Positions 51,420-64,000 of a DNA stretch of 64,000 bases are shown piece by piece. This DNA is from Guillardia theta CCMP2712 (Eukaryota; Cryptophyceae; Pyrenomonadales; Geminigeraceae), in the NCBI RefSeq assembly GCF_000315625.1, contig NW_005434622.1:138883-202882 (forward strand). The letters are read 5' to 3'. How positions within the stretch are numbered: the first letter of the stretch is position 1; each line of letters opens with the position of its first letter. The notes beneath the pieces are model-generated. The model had not been told where the DNA came from. It searched no databases and worked only from the letters and a program-made list of their open reading frames with translations. Position numbers and translations under genes: made by a program.

Positions 51420-52656
51420 ATGGCACAACAAACACCACGCTGGAAGGTCTTGAAGCGATATGGAGCAGGATTCGCGCTCGGTCCTGCTCAGCAGGAGGTA
51501 GACGATGATTACCTTCGATTTGTGTCAGAGACGGTAAGATCCTCACAAGAGGACAATTGCTAACAATTTGCTATCTTTGGTCGGATTGAGTTCTTTGCCA
51601 GCTACTTGCAGACATAAGGCGTTTGAGCATAAGGGCGCAACCTCAAATTTCGTTGAGACTGGAGTCAAAAAACGTTGGGGATGAAGGAGTCATATGCGTC
51701 CTGAATGCCCTTCACAAGGTTGAAACCAGAAAGATTGAGGAGGGAAGGGGTTAGAGCAGTGGGATGATGGGATAGATGGGAAAGCAAGGGATGAGGAGAG
51801 CGTAAAAGAACCAAGGGATGAGGAGAAGCACACAACTGGAGGAAAGAAACGAGAGGAAGAAGAGGGTGGGGGAGAAGAAAAGGGGGGAACAGAGAGCTGA
51901 AAAAGAGATGAAACGGAGACTCAACTGCTTTTTCAGGTTGTACAAGCAAGAGTTGCTGTAGTTGTAAACCTCTACCTCTTTAAGAACAACCTTACCGATG
52001 CTGTTATGCCTCACGTGCCTCTTTTCCTTCCTTCTCTTCCTCTTGCTTACGTTTGCCCCGCTGTAGATCAGAAGCTTCGTCATTAGCTGCAAGGGATCAG
52101 TCCGCGAGCTGCACCTCTCTCACAACCGGATCCATCGGGAAGGCTTCGAGATGCTTTTCCAGCAATCTGATGAGGTTCTGTATGCTCCTCCTGCCCCCGC
52201 TCCTACTCGTGTTCGTGCTCCCGCTTCTAACGCCGCTGCTACTGTTGCTGCTCCCGGCATTGCTCCTGGCATTGCTCCTGGCATTGCTCCTGGCATTGCT
52301 CCTGCTTCTTTACGCTTCGACTATCCTCTGCTTCCTTCTTTCATGCTCATCATCCATCAATCTTATGATTCAGCAGCACTTGCCCCACCTCTACCCTGTC
52401 AAGACCAAGGACGGTTTCCACCCCCTCTTTGTCCGCCTCGAGCAGAATCCGATCGACCTACGAGCCCTCCATCTCTCTGCGGACAAGTTTCTGACGCAGA
52501 CAAGAGAAGTCTTGCTACAAGGGAGTCGCGGTTTCTCCTACCAGTGCCCTCCCTTTCATGTTCCATTCTATCTCAACTCTCCTGCCTCCACTATCGCCAA
52601 ATCTGCCCCTGTCCCTGCCACTCTCTCTGCTCCTGTTTCTAAAGCTGTTTCACCTG

Positions 52657-52702
<46 letters not shown>

Positions 52703-53766
52703 TGCTCCTGTTCGTGCTGCTGCTCCTACTGCACCTGTACCTGCACCTACTCCTGCTCGAACCCTTGCTCCTGATCCTACTTCGTCTACTCTTCCTCAAC
52801 CTCCTTTTTCCTCTGCTGCTGCTCCTTCAGGCAACGATCATGACCCTCAGACGTATGTACATGATTCCTATGGTGCCATGCAACATGATCATCTCAGATT
52901 TCAATATCCTCCCGACTTTCTACAAACTCATCATCGTCAGGATTTTCAAAATAATCACGATCTTCAACTTAATCAGGATCTTCAACATGGTCAACACTAT
53001 CAATACTCTCAGGACCTTCCACAATATTCTCAGGATTTTTATCAATTTCATCAGGATCTTCAACATGGTCAACACTATCAATACTCTCAGGACCTCATCT
53101 TAGTCTACCATGTCAATATCTTCAATATCCTGGGTCACTTGGAAGTTCGCTGTCTGCTCAATTTGCAACCTTGCTCGTTCTGATTCCTATGCACCCTTCT
53201 CTGCTTCAAACTGCGTACAATCATGCAAACAGACAGCAATTGGACAGGGACAGCCACCATACAGAGCCAAAAATGCACACAAGTTCACGTCCAGTGGTTG
53301 TTAGCAGGAAAGAGAGAATGGAGGACGAGGCACGGGTCGTGTTAGTAAAACAGAAGGGCGTGAGGGAGGAAGAGGAGAGGGAAGGAAAGGGACAAGATTG
53401 CGAAATGGAGCAAAGAAAAGATGAAGGGATGGACCCATGGCTAAGAAATGAAGTGGAAGCTAGGAAAGCAGAGGAAGGCCCTGAGAAGGCCAAAGAAATT
53501 CATCACGACAACATCTTGGTCATTAGCCAGAAGCGCATACCGGACACGGATACCTTGACGTCTCAACAACTGGTATGCTGCACGATGCTGCTGCTGCTGC
53601 TGCTGCTGCTGATCATGATCATGATGACAACCACGACCATGGTAGTGGTGATGATGATGACGATAATGACAATGTTGATGAGGATGGTGATTGCAATCAT
53701 GACAGCCGCTTTCGAGCCATCATACGTCATTTGACCATCATACCCCAGTTGACTACGAAGATGTAA
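51420..53766 (+). CDS. Leucine-rich-repeat protein with low-complexity tail
   Basis: Exons: 51420-51533 (MAQQTPRWKVLKRYGAGFAL), 51602-51718 (ISLRLESKNVGDEGVICVLN), 51937-52002 (VAVVVNLYLFKNNLTDA), 52067-52174 (GSVRELHLSHNRIHREGFEM) and 52374 onward. The 2nd to 4th exons encode ribonuclease-inhibitor-type LRRs (LxLxxNxLxDxG). Exon 5 begins HLPHLYPVKTKDGFHPLFVR, LEQNPIDLRAL, an LRR end-cap-like segment. An Ala/Pro run and Gln/His/Asp repeats (NNHDLQLNQDLQHGQHYQYS) follow. A frame change must occur near 53100 before the charged exon KERMEDEARVVLVKQKGVRE (to 53572). A 176-nt intron (53573-53748) holding CTG and GAT repeats precedes the last codons LTTKM and TAA 53764-53766. Introns are 64-218 nt. 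Function unknown beyond protein binding. Confidence 0.6.
52175..52373. repeat. LRR gene intron with 12-bp GGCATTGCTCCT repeat
   Basis: This intron contains CTCCTGC low-complexity sequence and four copies of a 12-bp unit at about 52256-52305. The frame across it encodes PGIA repeats but would need read-through of a good GT-AG pair. Confidence 0.7.
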
Positions 53767-53918
53767 GGGTTTGATGTCTTTTCTTGTTTGCTCGAAGCCG
53801 TTGTTGCTATCCGATGACTTTGTGAGGGAAGGGAACTGAAGTTGAATCAAACGGATACTTCATCTCTGAGAGACACCAACACAAGGTATTCAGCCTCCCA
53901 CTTGCAACCTCTGACCTG

Positions 53919-56900
53919 ATGCAGTACTTGCTCAACATCGCATTTGTTGGTGAGGGATTTCATGGAATGCAGAAAAACACCAAAACAACAGTTCAGTCAA
54001 CCCTGGAAGATGTCCTGTGAGAAAGACCAGCTCTTCTTCTTTCTCTCCCTCAGCTCTTCCAACACCTGCTATGCTCTCTTCTACCCGCGCTTGTCGGACA
54101 AGCTGATGTAAGTGACTGGCGTGCAGGATGGCGATGGGGGCAGCGTTGAAGCAGAATCTCGAGGACTGGATTGGTTTCGGGACCTCCAGCAGGACCGACA
54201 AGGGAGTTCACGCCGCTCAGTTGCTGGTCAGTAAACATCCGGAGGGGCCCGTTGCTGGGAGCAGCGCAGCTCTTTTCCACTGGGAACTTGCTCGTGATGT
54301 CACATGGCATCCGCTGCGTTCTTGCTGATCGGTCTTGATTGGTTTGTTGTTTTCACAGTGTTGTTTTTCCTGCAGGTCGTCGTAACTATGAAGAGTATCT
54401 ACCCAAATGGTCTCCGTCTCTTTCTTGAAGAATTAAACAGGTCAGTGAAGAGGGGAAAGGAGGGTTGGGGGAGGAGCAGTAAGGAAGAGTGGAAAGGAGG
54501 GGAGATGAGGGATGCGGAGGAGAGATTGGAGACTATACGACGGACCAGCAAAGTACAAAGGATAGGAAAGTGACCTGGGAAGGAAAGGGAGGGAAGGGCA
54601 TTGTAGAAGGAGAAGAGTGGAGAGGAGAGGAGAGGAGAGGAGTGGAGAGGAGAGGGGACGAGACGAGACGAGACGAGACGAGACGAGACGAGACTGTGAC
54701 AGTTCGAAGAACTGCTCACTTCTTATTCTTGCTTTCAGGCGTTTGAAGAATGGACAGCATCTAATTCGTGTCATAGACATCTTGGCTGTTCGGCCTGAGA
54801 GCAAGCTAAACGGAGACCTTGAAAATCGAGCCATACATTTTCCATGTTTTGTCGACAGGTGGAATGATGTCTGCATGACACTGATCCTCTTTCATGTCGT
54901 CTCACATCCTGTATCCACATGCTTCTGCTGCTGGGCCTACTTGCTCTCTTCCTCCCTTTTTCATAAAATTCTCCCATCTCTTCTTTCTGCACTTCTTGTA
55001 TCTCCCATTCGTTTTCCATTCCACTTCTCCCGTTCCTTGTTCACCGTTGCGCTGCATAACCTCGTGCTTCTGCCATGACCATGATGGAACAGCCGCGTGT
55101 ATCGTTACATCATCCCCTCGTTTGCCCTTGCGCATCAAGAAAAGGAGCAAGCAAGAAACGAGAACAAGATGAAATGGGAGATGGAAAGATTCCGTCTGTC
55201 ATCCGAGCAGCAGCACCGAGCTGAGAGTGTACGTGATGTCAAGTTTGATCATACTCGTCTTTTCCGTTTGTGTCACTCACGCTCTCGTCTCTCTTGTTGT
55301 ATTGTCTGCTTCCCCCGATTATGTTACATGTCATTCTTTGCTTCCACCTTCCGCTCATTGTCTGGCACTTGCATGATTTTCTGCGATCTCTGAACCTCTT
55401 GACCCTCAGATTCTCTCTGTTTTCAGGTACTGCAGGCATTTCAGCGCACAGCTGACTTTGAAGCATTCACGGACATCAAAGACTGCAAGGTTCAGACCTT
55501 TCCGTTGGATGGATCCTCAGCCAATTTGTTTGTTCACCAGGCCAAAATGATGAGAGAAGTAAGATCCTTTGTGATCAAGACTCTGGAGATCTACAAAAAG
55601 ATTCAGTTTGCCGTGATAGAGATTGAGGTCAAGTGACGTTTGTCCGATCATCGTTGAGGCTTCAATCCCACTCATTGGTTTCTTCCTTAGGGAACTGCTT
55701 TCCTTCACCATCAGATCCGCAACATGGTTGGTCTAGCCATTCTCGTCATTCAAGCAGGAACTCCCTTTTTATTATCACCACCAACTCTTCGTTCTCCTCC
55801 TCGCCCTCCTCCTCATATGAATCTTCTCCTCCTTCTACCTCTTCCTCCTTCTGCCCTCCTGCCTGCTTTTTTTCCTCCTCTACATCTCCTCCTGATCTTG
55901 TAGTTGCGCTCCCGTGCACTTGTTCCGTCTCTGCTCTTCTCCTCGATTTGTATTTGACGAGCAGCAGATCTTTCGATTTCAGAGAGTGTCGACCGCATTC
56001 TGAACAAGCTTCCAATAGCTGGCCATGTAACAACAAAATTCCTCCTCCCATCCATCTGAATTTTCTCACCATGCTTTTGCCCCCTCGTCCTCATCCTCAC
56101 ATTCTTACAGGAGAAAGTCTCCAACTTTCGCATTGCACCTGCCGAGGGTCTTTTCCTCAAACGTCAAAACTACAAGTGAGATCACCTGAATATGCCTTCT
56201 ATCTCAACCCCTCCATGTCCTCCTCTCCTCCTTTCAATCCCTCCATCATCTGTTATCCCTCCTTGTGTCTCCTCCACTCCGCCGCTCTGCCTCCCTACCG
56301 CTCTGCCTTTCCTTCTCTTCTTCTTTTCGTTTCTTTTGTTCTTCTTGATCCTTGACATGCGTTAGCAGACACAAGCTAATCAATGATTTCCTCAACAAGT
56401 GTTCAGAGCAGGTGCCGATAATTTTATCCTGATATCTTCAATCATTTTTTATCCCTTTCTTCTCCAAGCTAATCAAAATGACTCGTTCATTCCATACACT
56501 CTCCATCGTATTCTTTTTTATTTCTCCGCTCTGACGATCGTTCTTTCATCTCCTCACTGTTTCCTCTTCCCTCGTCTCTGAGCTGTTCCCGTCAGAACCT
56601 TCAGTTTGAGGAGCAACACATCGTCCCTCACGTTTTCAGGCACTCCCTCGATCCCTTCATGAACTTCTTTCAAGGTCTCGACCTCTTTCCTACCCTTCTC
56701 TTGCCCTTGCTCTTGCTCTTGCTCTTGCTCTTGCTCTTGCTCTTGCTCTTGCTCTTGCTCTTGCTCTTGCTCTTGCTCTTGCTCTTGCTCTTGCTCTTGC
56801 TCTTCCTTCTCCTCTTCCTCAACCATTTCCCAGCCCAACCATTGGCTTCACATTTCTCATGATCTTGATTCCTCCCCAACGTGATTGCATGGTAGACACG

Positions 56901-56945
56901 CTCAACGATGCGGATGTTATCAACCGACTGAGAAGGAGATGCTGA
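53919..56945 (+). CDS. TruA/PUS1-family tRNA pseudouridine synthase
   Basis: Many exons starting at ATG 53919 (MQYLLNIAFVGEGFHGMQKN). This is the TruA N-terminal strand with the FHG-Q motif. The exon at 54127-54222 encodes LEDWIGFGTSSRTDKGVHAA; the Asp of RTDKGVHA is the catalytic residue of the family. Next come VVVTMKSIYPNGLRLFLEEL, GQHLIRVIDILAVRPES, SRVYRYIIPSFALAHQEKE (the SR-Y-Y motif), FQRTADFEAFTDIKDCKVQT and GTAFLHHQIRNMVGLAI (about 55690-55745), the conserved RNA-binding helix. NFRIAPAEGLFLKRQNYK (56115-56175) is the usual A-P-x-G-L strand. The last exon ends TLNDADVINRLRRRC at TGA 56943-56945. The enzyme converts uridine to pseudouridine in tRNA. Introns carry GAGAC and TTGCTC microsatellites; the joins after 56660 are uncertain. 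Confidence 0.88.
54606..54693. repeat. GAGAGGA/GAGAC microsatellite in intron
   Basis: Pentanucleotide-type repeats (AGAGG then GAGAC) lie inside an intron of the pseudouridine synthase gene. Confidence 0.9.
56697..56806. repeat. TTGCTC hexanucleotide microsatellite
   Basis: About 17 copies of a 6-bp unit near the 3' end of the pseudouridine synthase gene. Poly-Leu and Glu-Gln frames across it are artefacts. Confidence 0.95.
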
Positions 56946-57772
<827 letters not shown>

Positions 57773-60700
57773 ATGCAGATGCAGCGAAGGAAGCGATCGG
57801 TTGTTCTCTCCATCCTCCTTCTACTAGCTCATCTCGAGCCGTGTTGTGCTGTCCTTGACTCTGCACATGGTACACGTACTTCTCAGCCAAACAAGCCCAC
57901 GCCAATTTTTCGGTTCACCGAGTTCGAAGGCAGGGCCGGCGCGCACGTCAAGACAGGCTATCAAGTCTCTGTGCGAGATGCGAGCAGGATTAACCTTGAT
58001 GCTCCAGTCAACGTGATTCAAACTTACACAGCTCTGCAGTCGAGTGCAGGTAGCTCACCTTCCATATTTGCTCACAGTAACTTAGTGTGTCTGCTTCAGG
58101 TTCAAACCTTGGTCTTAACTTGTCTGTTACTGGCAACATTCTCTCTCTAGCCTTTGTAGGAAATGCCATGTTCAGCAGCAACGCAGCAGCTGGCAGAATC
58201 TTCTATCAGCCGACGAACAGCATACAAACGTACAGCGTTTCGGCAGACGCCACCCCTACGACTGCTGCATCCTCGGACATGGTCTGTTACTCTCTCGCCA
58301 ACACGCTCAAGTGCTACATCCTTGGATACACCGTGACAGGGATGAGCTGGAACGATGTTGCGTTGTACAGCCCCTGCTCCAAGGTTCAGTGCACAGCAGG
58401 GAATCCCATGTCCCTGTGGAGGTCAGTGATAGCATACAGCGGTACCACGCCGACGGGACGGCGCTATGTCCAGGTATCAGCAGCTAAGAGCTCCCAAGGG
58501 TCGTACTCCATCTCTTGTCTCGGAGGTTGTGGATATTCCACAGACGTCATGACAAGCTCGGACCCTACCTTCGGGACGTCTGTCGCCCTCTCTGAGAACT
58601 TTCTTGCTATCGGTTGCCCCGGGAACAACTACGTGCGAGTGCTGAAAGCGAGTGGAACTCTTGTTCCTACAGATCCTTACAGCTCGTTCACGCTCTGGAC
58701 CTTGTTCAACACTTTTGTTGGCAGTGCAAATCAAAACTTTGGTCAACAGTTGTCAATCAGCAGCACTTTCCTCATTGTGGGAGCTCCCGGGACCTTCTTC
58801 TCAAAAGGTGCTATTACAGTGTACAGAGTGGATGGATCGACAAACGTTTCGAAATTCTGCGAGATAACAGACTCACACGTCGGCAGTCTTTTCGGGTTCT
58901 CAATCGCACAAACTTCTTCGAGCAATGGCCTGACATTTGCTGTCATCGGCGCGCCAGGGTCGAATCTCGCACATGTGGTTGCTCTCAGGCAATTTCCCTA
59001 CACGTGCGAAGTAAGGAATACTTTGTCTCCTGACAGCTCTGACTTCCTGGTGAATGATCAATTCGGCTATTCAGTTGCCATCAACAGTCAGTCGATTTAT
59101 GTTGGATCGCCATACTACGCACGGTATTTCAACCCAGGCATCTCAGGACTCCTTTACATCTTCTCGTATTGCAATCCAGGGAGCGCTATCCCTCCTTTCT
59201 ATCGCGATTGCTCTGCCTGCCCTGTCGGCCAGACATCCAACGGCGGAGCCTCGTCCTGCATCACATGTACACTTCCCCTCCCTCAGCATGCGACCTACGG
59301 TGCTGGCTGCACCACCATCTGCGATCCTGGATACTTTGGATCCAGTTGCTTGCCTTGTTCGCAGTACGCTCCTGCCCAAGGCATGACCAACCCCCTGAAG
59401 TCCTCGTGGGTTGACAATCAGCCTACGTGCACTTGGCAATGCAACGCAGGTTATCAGCGAGTCAATGACGACGGTTGCGCGCAGTGCCAGAACGATATTC
59501 AATTCAACCAGTTGTCAAACGTGGAGTGGATACCCGGAACCTGCTCATGGCGGTGCAAGGCCACCTACTTCAGTGTCAATCAGACTCAAAACTTCCTTGA
59601 CTGCAAATTGTGTTCGCAGTACAAGGCTGCTCTAGGTCAGCCACCCCCTGCCAATGCGGAATGGCTGGACCGCTTCAACGAATGCAAGTATGTTCCGCTC
59701 CCTGGATACTCATGTCAGTCAGGAACATGCACAGCATGTTCGAATTCGAAGCCGCAGCATTCTCACTGGCTCACTGTGAATGATCGCTACTCCTCGCCGA
59801 GCCAGTCAGTCACGATCACTTCTCTTTGTGAATACGCTTGCGACCAAACCTTCTTTATCGCTCCGACTTCGCCGCCCACCTGCGTACCATGTGACGTCTA
59901 CATGAGCAATTTCAGCGATGCGACTTTGCCCGCCCATGGCCTCTGGCAGGCTTCTACTGCCGTGTGCACCAGTGACTCGTGGATGTGCACGGCAGGTTAC
60001 AGCCGCAGCAACACAAGCCGCTACTGCTGTCCGAACGCCGTCAACCATTCCGTAGTGAACCAGAGCTATTCTCCCTGCGGCGTCTCTTGCGAGTATGGGT
60101 ATCGATGGAGCAACGAGCTGGCTTCATGTCTCCAGTGCAATACCAACATGACGGAGGGAACATTCAGATGGTTGTTGGATTGCGACTTCGAATGCTTCTG
60201 CAATGATACTGTTTGCTATCATGGCAAAGAGACTCTCGGTGCATGTTACACCTGCCAGGAGTATTCACAAAAGGTCGGATTGGTTCCTCCACTGTACGGG
60301 GAGTATCCGGTGTATTCCAATACTTGTCGCGTTGATGATTGGCAGTGCAAGAATGACACTTTCAGCAAGTCGCTGGTGGCTACGCCTCCTGGATGCTGCC
60401 TGAAGTCGACTCCCAACGCCGTAGCGAATCTTTCCAGCCCAGCCACGTGTAACTTGGATTGTGAGCCCGGGTACAGGTGGGATCCTACCAGGAAGCAATG
60501 CTTCTACTGTGGGATTCCCTTCCCAAGATCTGCACACATGCTCTGGTCGTCGTTGACCTGCTCCTGGCTGTGTGAGCTCGGATATATGAAAGTTGACGGA
60601 TCTGCAGGTCGATTTCAATGTGTCAATTGTCCGACCCATGCAGTTTCCAATTCCTGGCAGCTACCTAGCCTCGCGTATTGGGTCAACTCAACCACTCTGG

Positions 60701-63700
60701 AGCAGCAAGGTGCCATCTGCTCGACCAATGCCTGGCAGTGTGCCGATGGCTACCTCAAGAATGCCCCGGCGAAACTTTGCTGTCAGAACTTGAGTCTGCC
60801 CTACTCCACGGGCGTTGGAGGCCTCAGTACAACGAGTTGTGACTGGACCTGCAACGCCGGGTTGTTTCCTCCGCGTCTTGCCGACATCAACCCTGCGTGC
60901 AACCTGTGCGGCTGCACTTGCGAGCAGTATCTTCAGTCATATGGCTTCACCTCCCCCTGTCCCATCCAGTACAGCTTCATCGGAGGCTGGTGCGATGGGA
61001 TGCAAATCACCCCCAGCCCCGCCGCCTGCTCCGTGTCAGTCCAGGCCTCTTTCGTGCTCACTGGAATCAGCCTCGAGACTTTCTACCTTCCCTCGACTGT
61101 TTCGGCGGTTCTCAACGCCCTGGGAGGTGACTGACCGCGTTTGACACGTCTACATGTGCTGATGTCACTCGCCAGGCTTGTCGGGGATCTCCTCCGTGCC
61201 CAGCCTCACCTACTCCTCCTCCATCAGCACCCGACGGGCAGCGGCTGACACTGTGTACATCGGGGTCACCTACCTCAATGTGAATCCAGCTGTTGGCCAG
61301 CAGTACACCCTGAGGGTAAACACTGACGGAAGTCGAGCTGTCCGCAGCGCCCTCTTCTCCAAGGGTTATGATGTGCAGGTACGGGATGAGACGAGGGGAG
61401 GAAGGGGAGCGCGGAGGAGGAAGGAAAGAGTGAGGGAGAGGAGGGAGAGGAGGAGAGGAGGGAGAGGTGGAGAGAGGAGGAGAGGAGGGAGAGGTGGAGA
61501 GAGGAGGACGCTGACAGAGGAAACAGGTTGTGATGAAGGGAGATTCGTCGGTGTTTGTCTCAGGCGCCTCAATCTCCTGCAGGTTGGATCGACGTTGGTG
61601 TTTTTCTCATGTCTCATCGAATGATACAGAGCTGGGTACATCTACAATCAAGCGACAGGGAAATGCTGCAGATTTACGTTATTTCTAGACCCTTCAAATG
61701 TCTGCATCAAAGATCAAAGCAAACTAGGTTGACACGTGCTCTTGGTCAGATTGCATCGGAAAGATATATCTGGTCAGCCAACGGCTGCGATTGGAGTTGT
61801 GCTCCGAAATACTATGTATGGAGGGGATGAGGTGTGCTCGTGAACTGACGTGATGGTATTAGGGACAGAACTGCCTGACGTAACAAGTCGAACATAACAT
61901 CGCTGTGTTTGTTGAACGAATGTGCAGATGTCAGGAGTACAAGAGTACAACGTACAAGCCAAGCTTCTCGGTGTGGGACAACAACAGCCCAACGTAAATC
62001 CCCCACATCTCTCCTCGTTCAACGTTGTTCCTCCCTCACTTGACCTGCCAGGTGTCAATGGAAATGTATGGACGGCTACGTGCTGTCCCCCAGCGGCACA
62101 TCGTGTCTCTCTCTTGCCAACGTGACAAGGACGTGCGCGTCGCTCACCCGCTGCGCGAGCTGCACGACCAATGCAGCGTGCGTTTGGTGCTCAAACCAGT
62201 GCGTGCCGGGGGAGGTGAAGGAAGGAGCGAAACCTCGTGGTCGATGCTTGACTAGCCGACGAGCAGGCGAACTCTGCAGGGAATGGCTGCCCCTACGACG
62301 GAGTGACGCTCTCTTCGAACTGTACATGCGACAAGAAGACTTGTCCATATGAGGTCATGGCCCTGCTGCTCCTGTTGCTGCTCCTGCTGCTGCTCCTGTT
62401 GCTTCTCCTGCTGCTGCTGCTACTGCTGCTGCTGCTGCTGCTCATCTTCCTGCTCCTCCTCTTTCTCATACTCGCCACCTCTTCCTCCTCATGCTCCTGC
62501 CATGCGCAGCAAATGTCATCAATTTCTCTCTTCTCGTTACCCTGACTCTCTCGGCAGTGCCAGTACTCTTCTTGCAGCTCTTGCGTTCAAGACAACTTCT
62601 GCGGCTGGTGCTCGTCTGCCAGCAAGTGAGTTTCACTGTGGCTCCTGCTCCTCGCCCTCATCCTTGTTCTCTATGGGACCAGGTGCATGCCAGGTGACTA
62701 CTTCGCTCCGAGCGCCGGCATGGGAGCTTGTCCACTCGGGTGGAACGTCGGCCCATATGCTACATGCCAGCAGAGCAACAACATATGGCTGGTCGGCATA
62801 ATCTGCGCATCTGTAAGGAATTCTTCTTTCTCTCCCCCCCCTCCCCGCTCCTCCGCCCCCTCGTTCTTCTCCACCACCACCTCCTCTCCTCCTCCTCTCC
62901 TCCACCACCTCCTCTCTTTCTCCTCCATTTCCTGCGGTGACTGGCTCGACAGACGAGCACAGCGCTCATCGTGATCTTGTGCATTCACTTCATCCTCCGC
63001 ATCCGAGCCGCCGCCAACCGGCGGCCCCGCACTATGATCTTCCAGTACGGCGATCAGTCGGGAGGTGTGACGGTGAGTTTTCCCTATCAAAGAGGAAAGG
63101 AAGAAGCAGCTGACCCTGTTCATCGCAGGCGCGGGAGCAAGTTCAACGCTTCCTTGACACCTTCCCTACGTTCAAGTTCGATGTGAGGAGCTGCTGACTC
63201 GCTGATCATGGTGACATGCTCATGACTTGCTCCTCGCAGGAGAACAAGCTTCCCCCGTCTTTCTCAGCTTCACGATCATCCGAGGCAGAAGGTCAGACAG
63301 AAGGTCAGACAGACGGCCAGGACGAGGAGGACAACCGACCGACATGCTCGATATGCCTTGGCAACTTCTTCACCGGAGAAGACTGTCGCATGCTGCCTTG
63401 CCTACACGTCTTTCACAAGAACTGCATCGACCAGTGGCTCTCGATGAGGTGAGCGAAGGAACTGAATTGCTCGATTGATTGTTCGGCTCACAGTCAAGAA
63501 TGCCCCTTGTGCAAACGCTCCGTCATCAGCACAGACGAAGACAACACAACCGTACCACATGCTGTTGCCTGCTCGCTGCTGCTGACGTCTCTTCAGGCCG
63601 CTCGAGCCAACGCCTTTCTTGTTCTCCAGCAGATGCACTCAAGAGGACCTGAGGGAGAACAGCAGCGACCGACGTCGTCGTCCTCGGCCGCCATGCGAGC

Positions 63701-63827
63701 GGAGGAAGGGAACGTGCAGGGAGTGGTGGAGTGCAGGTGAGCTGGATGGTGCAAGAAGGAGAGGGGATGAAGAAACTGCAGGTATCAAGACGACAGCGAC
63801 GACGAATCAATCGATGTCGAAGTTTGA
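57773..63827 (+). CDS. Giant Cys-rich, FG-GAP, PSI-like transmembrane RING-H2 protein (copy 2)
   Basis: Paralogue of the 7259-13062 gene with the same exon plan: signal-peptide exon 57773-58049 ([20 protein letters not shown]), intron 58050-58099, giant exon 58100-61126, then 61176-61378 and many short exons. The ectodomain again has FG-GAP repeats ([42 protein letters not shown]), GCC2/GCC3-like [10 protein letters not shown] and the long Cys repeat region. The PSI-like module reads [20 protein letters not shown]. The membrane span is near 62785-63000 and the RING-H2 ([20 protein letters not shown]) at 63342-63520. The C-terminus differs ([34 protein letters not shown]) and ends at TGA 63825-63827. 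Several introns are much larger than in copy 1 and filled with GAGAGG (61385-61520) or CTGCTC (62360-62450) repeats. The role as a surface-linked E3 ligase is inferred from domains. Confidence 0.85.
61385..61520. repeat. GAGAGGAGG purine repeat in intron of copy 2
   Basis: Imperfect GAGAGGAGGAGAGGAGG units in the intron after exon 3. Copy 1 has a simple 113-nt intron at this place. Confidence 0.85.
62360..62450. repeat. CTGCTC/CTGCTG repeat in intron of copy 2
   Basis: Leu-coding tract inside the intron between the [11 protein letters not shown] exon and the CGWCSS exon. Copy 1 has about 55 nt here. Confidence 0.85.
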
Positions 63828-64000
63828 GCAAGAGGGGGTTGATCGAGATTTGTCAAGTGTTGTACAGTATGTGTTTTTCATACCCCCCTCCTCCTTGCAT
63901 TCATCACTCGATATCTCCACGTCCTCCATTTACCCTCCACTCTTTCCTCCTATCTCCTCTCCCGAAAGCATGTCGATTCCCTTCCTCGACCTTCCAACCC
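63828..64000. other. 3' flank of copy 2, no gene seen
   Basis: Pyrimidine-rich sequence up to the window end. No coding exon or polyadenylation hexamer identified. Confidence 0.4.

Overview
This window is nuclear DNA of a eukaryote. Genes are split by short GT-AG introns, mostly about 45-130 nt, and reading frames join only after splicing. Convergent genes lie close together, for example 107 bp between the zinc-finger gene and BBS2 and about 380 bp between CDC27 and VPS29. Introns and spacers are full of simple repeats. The gene content points to a flagellated, probably photosynthetic protist: a BBSome subunit, an RWP-RK protein, the APC/C subunit CDC27, the retromer subunit VPS29, TruA-type pseudouridine synthase, and Cys-rich/FG-GAP surface proteins. 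A cryptophyte such as Guillardia is my best guess, but that is inference and not demonstrated.

Layout. 1-6.7 kb holds a coiled-coil gene (5' cut by the window edge), a UBZ4-like zinc-finger protein with a SUMO-interaction-like motif, and BBS2 on the minus strand. 7.3-13.1 kb holds a giant membrane protein: signal peptide, integrin-type FG-GAP repeats, a very long Cys-rich ectodomain, a PSI-like module, one membrane span and a cytosolic RING-H2 domain. 13.4-21 kb holds hypothetical membrane or secreted proteins, a small protein of five 18-residue C-H-C-C repeats, and a coiled-coil/SAM protein. 22-22.6 kb is a dead Roc-type GTPase fragment.

24-36 kb is an accessory block. It is a palindromic array of an unrecognised two-exon gene family with four near-full-length close copies (A, B, E, F), one strongly diverged copy (C), and three fragments (D, G, H). 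The copies are interleaved with duplicated pieces of a decayed non-LTR retroelement and with a TIR-bounded insertion carrying a copia-integrase remnant. The intact copies are mosaics of discrete alternative segments, which is the most unusual signal in the window.

37.5-57 kb is mostly housekeeping: CDC27, VPS29, an RWP-RK protein, a secreted protein, a DUF2786-like protein, an LRR protein and a TruA-family pseudouridine synthase. A roughly 320-bp very GC-rich foldback sits at 44.7 kb. 57.8-63.8 kb is a second full copy of the Cys-rich RING-H2 gene. Parts of it are essentially identical to the copy 50 kb away and other parts are diverged, which suggests gene conversion.

Exon borders are my own reading of splice consensus and frame continuity. 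Where the chain of exons could not be closed I say so.
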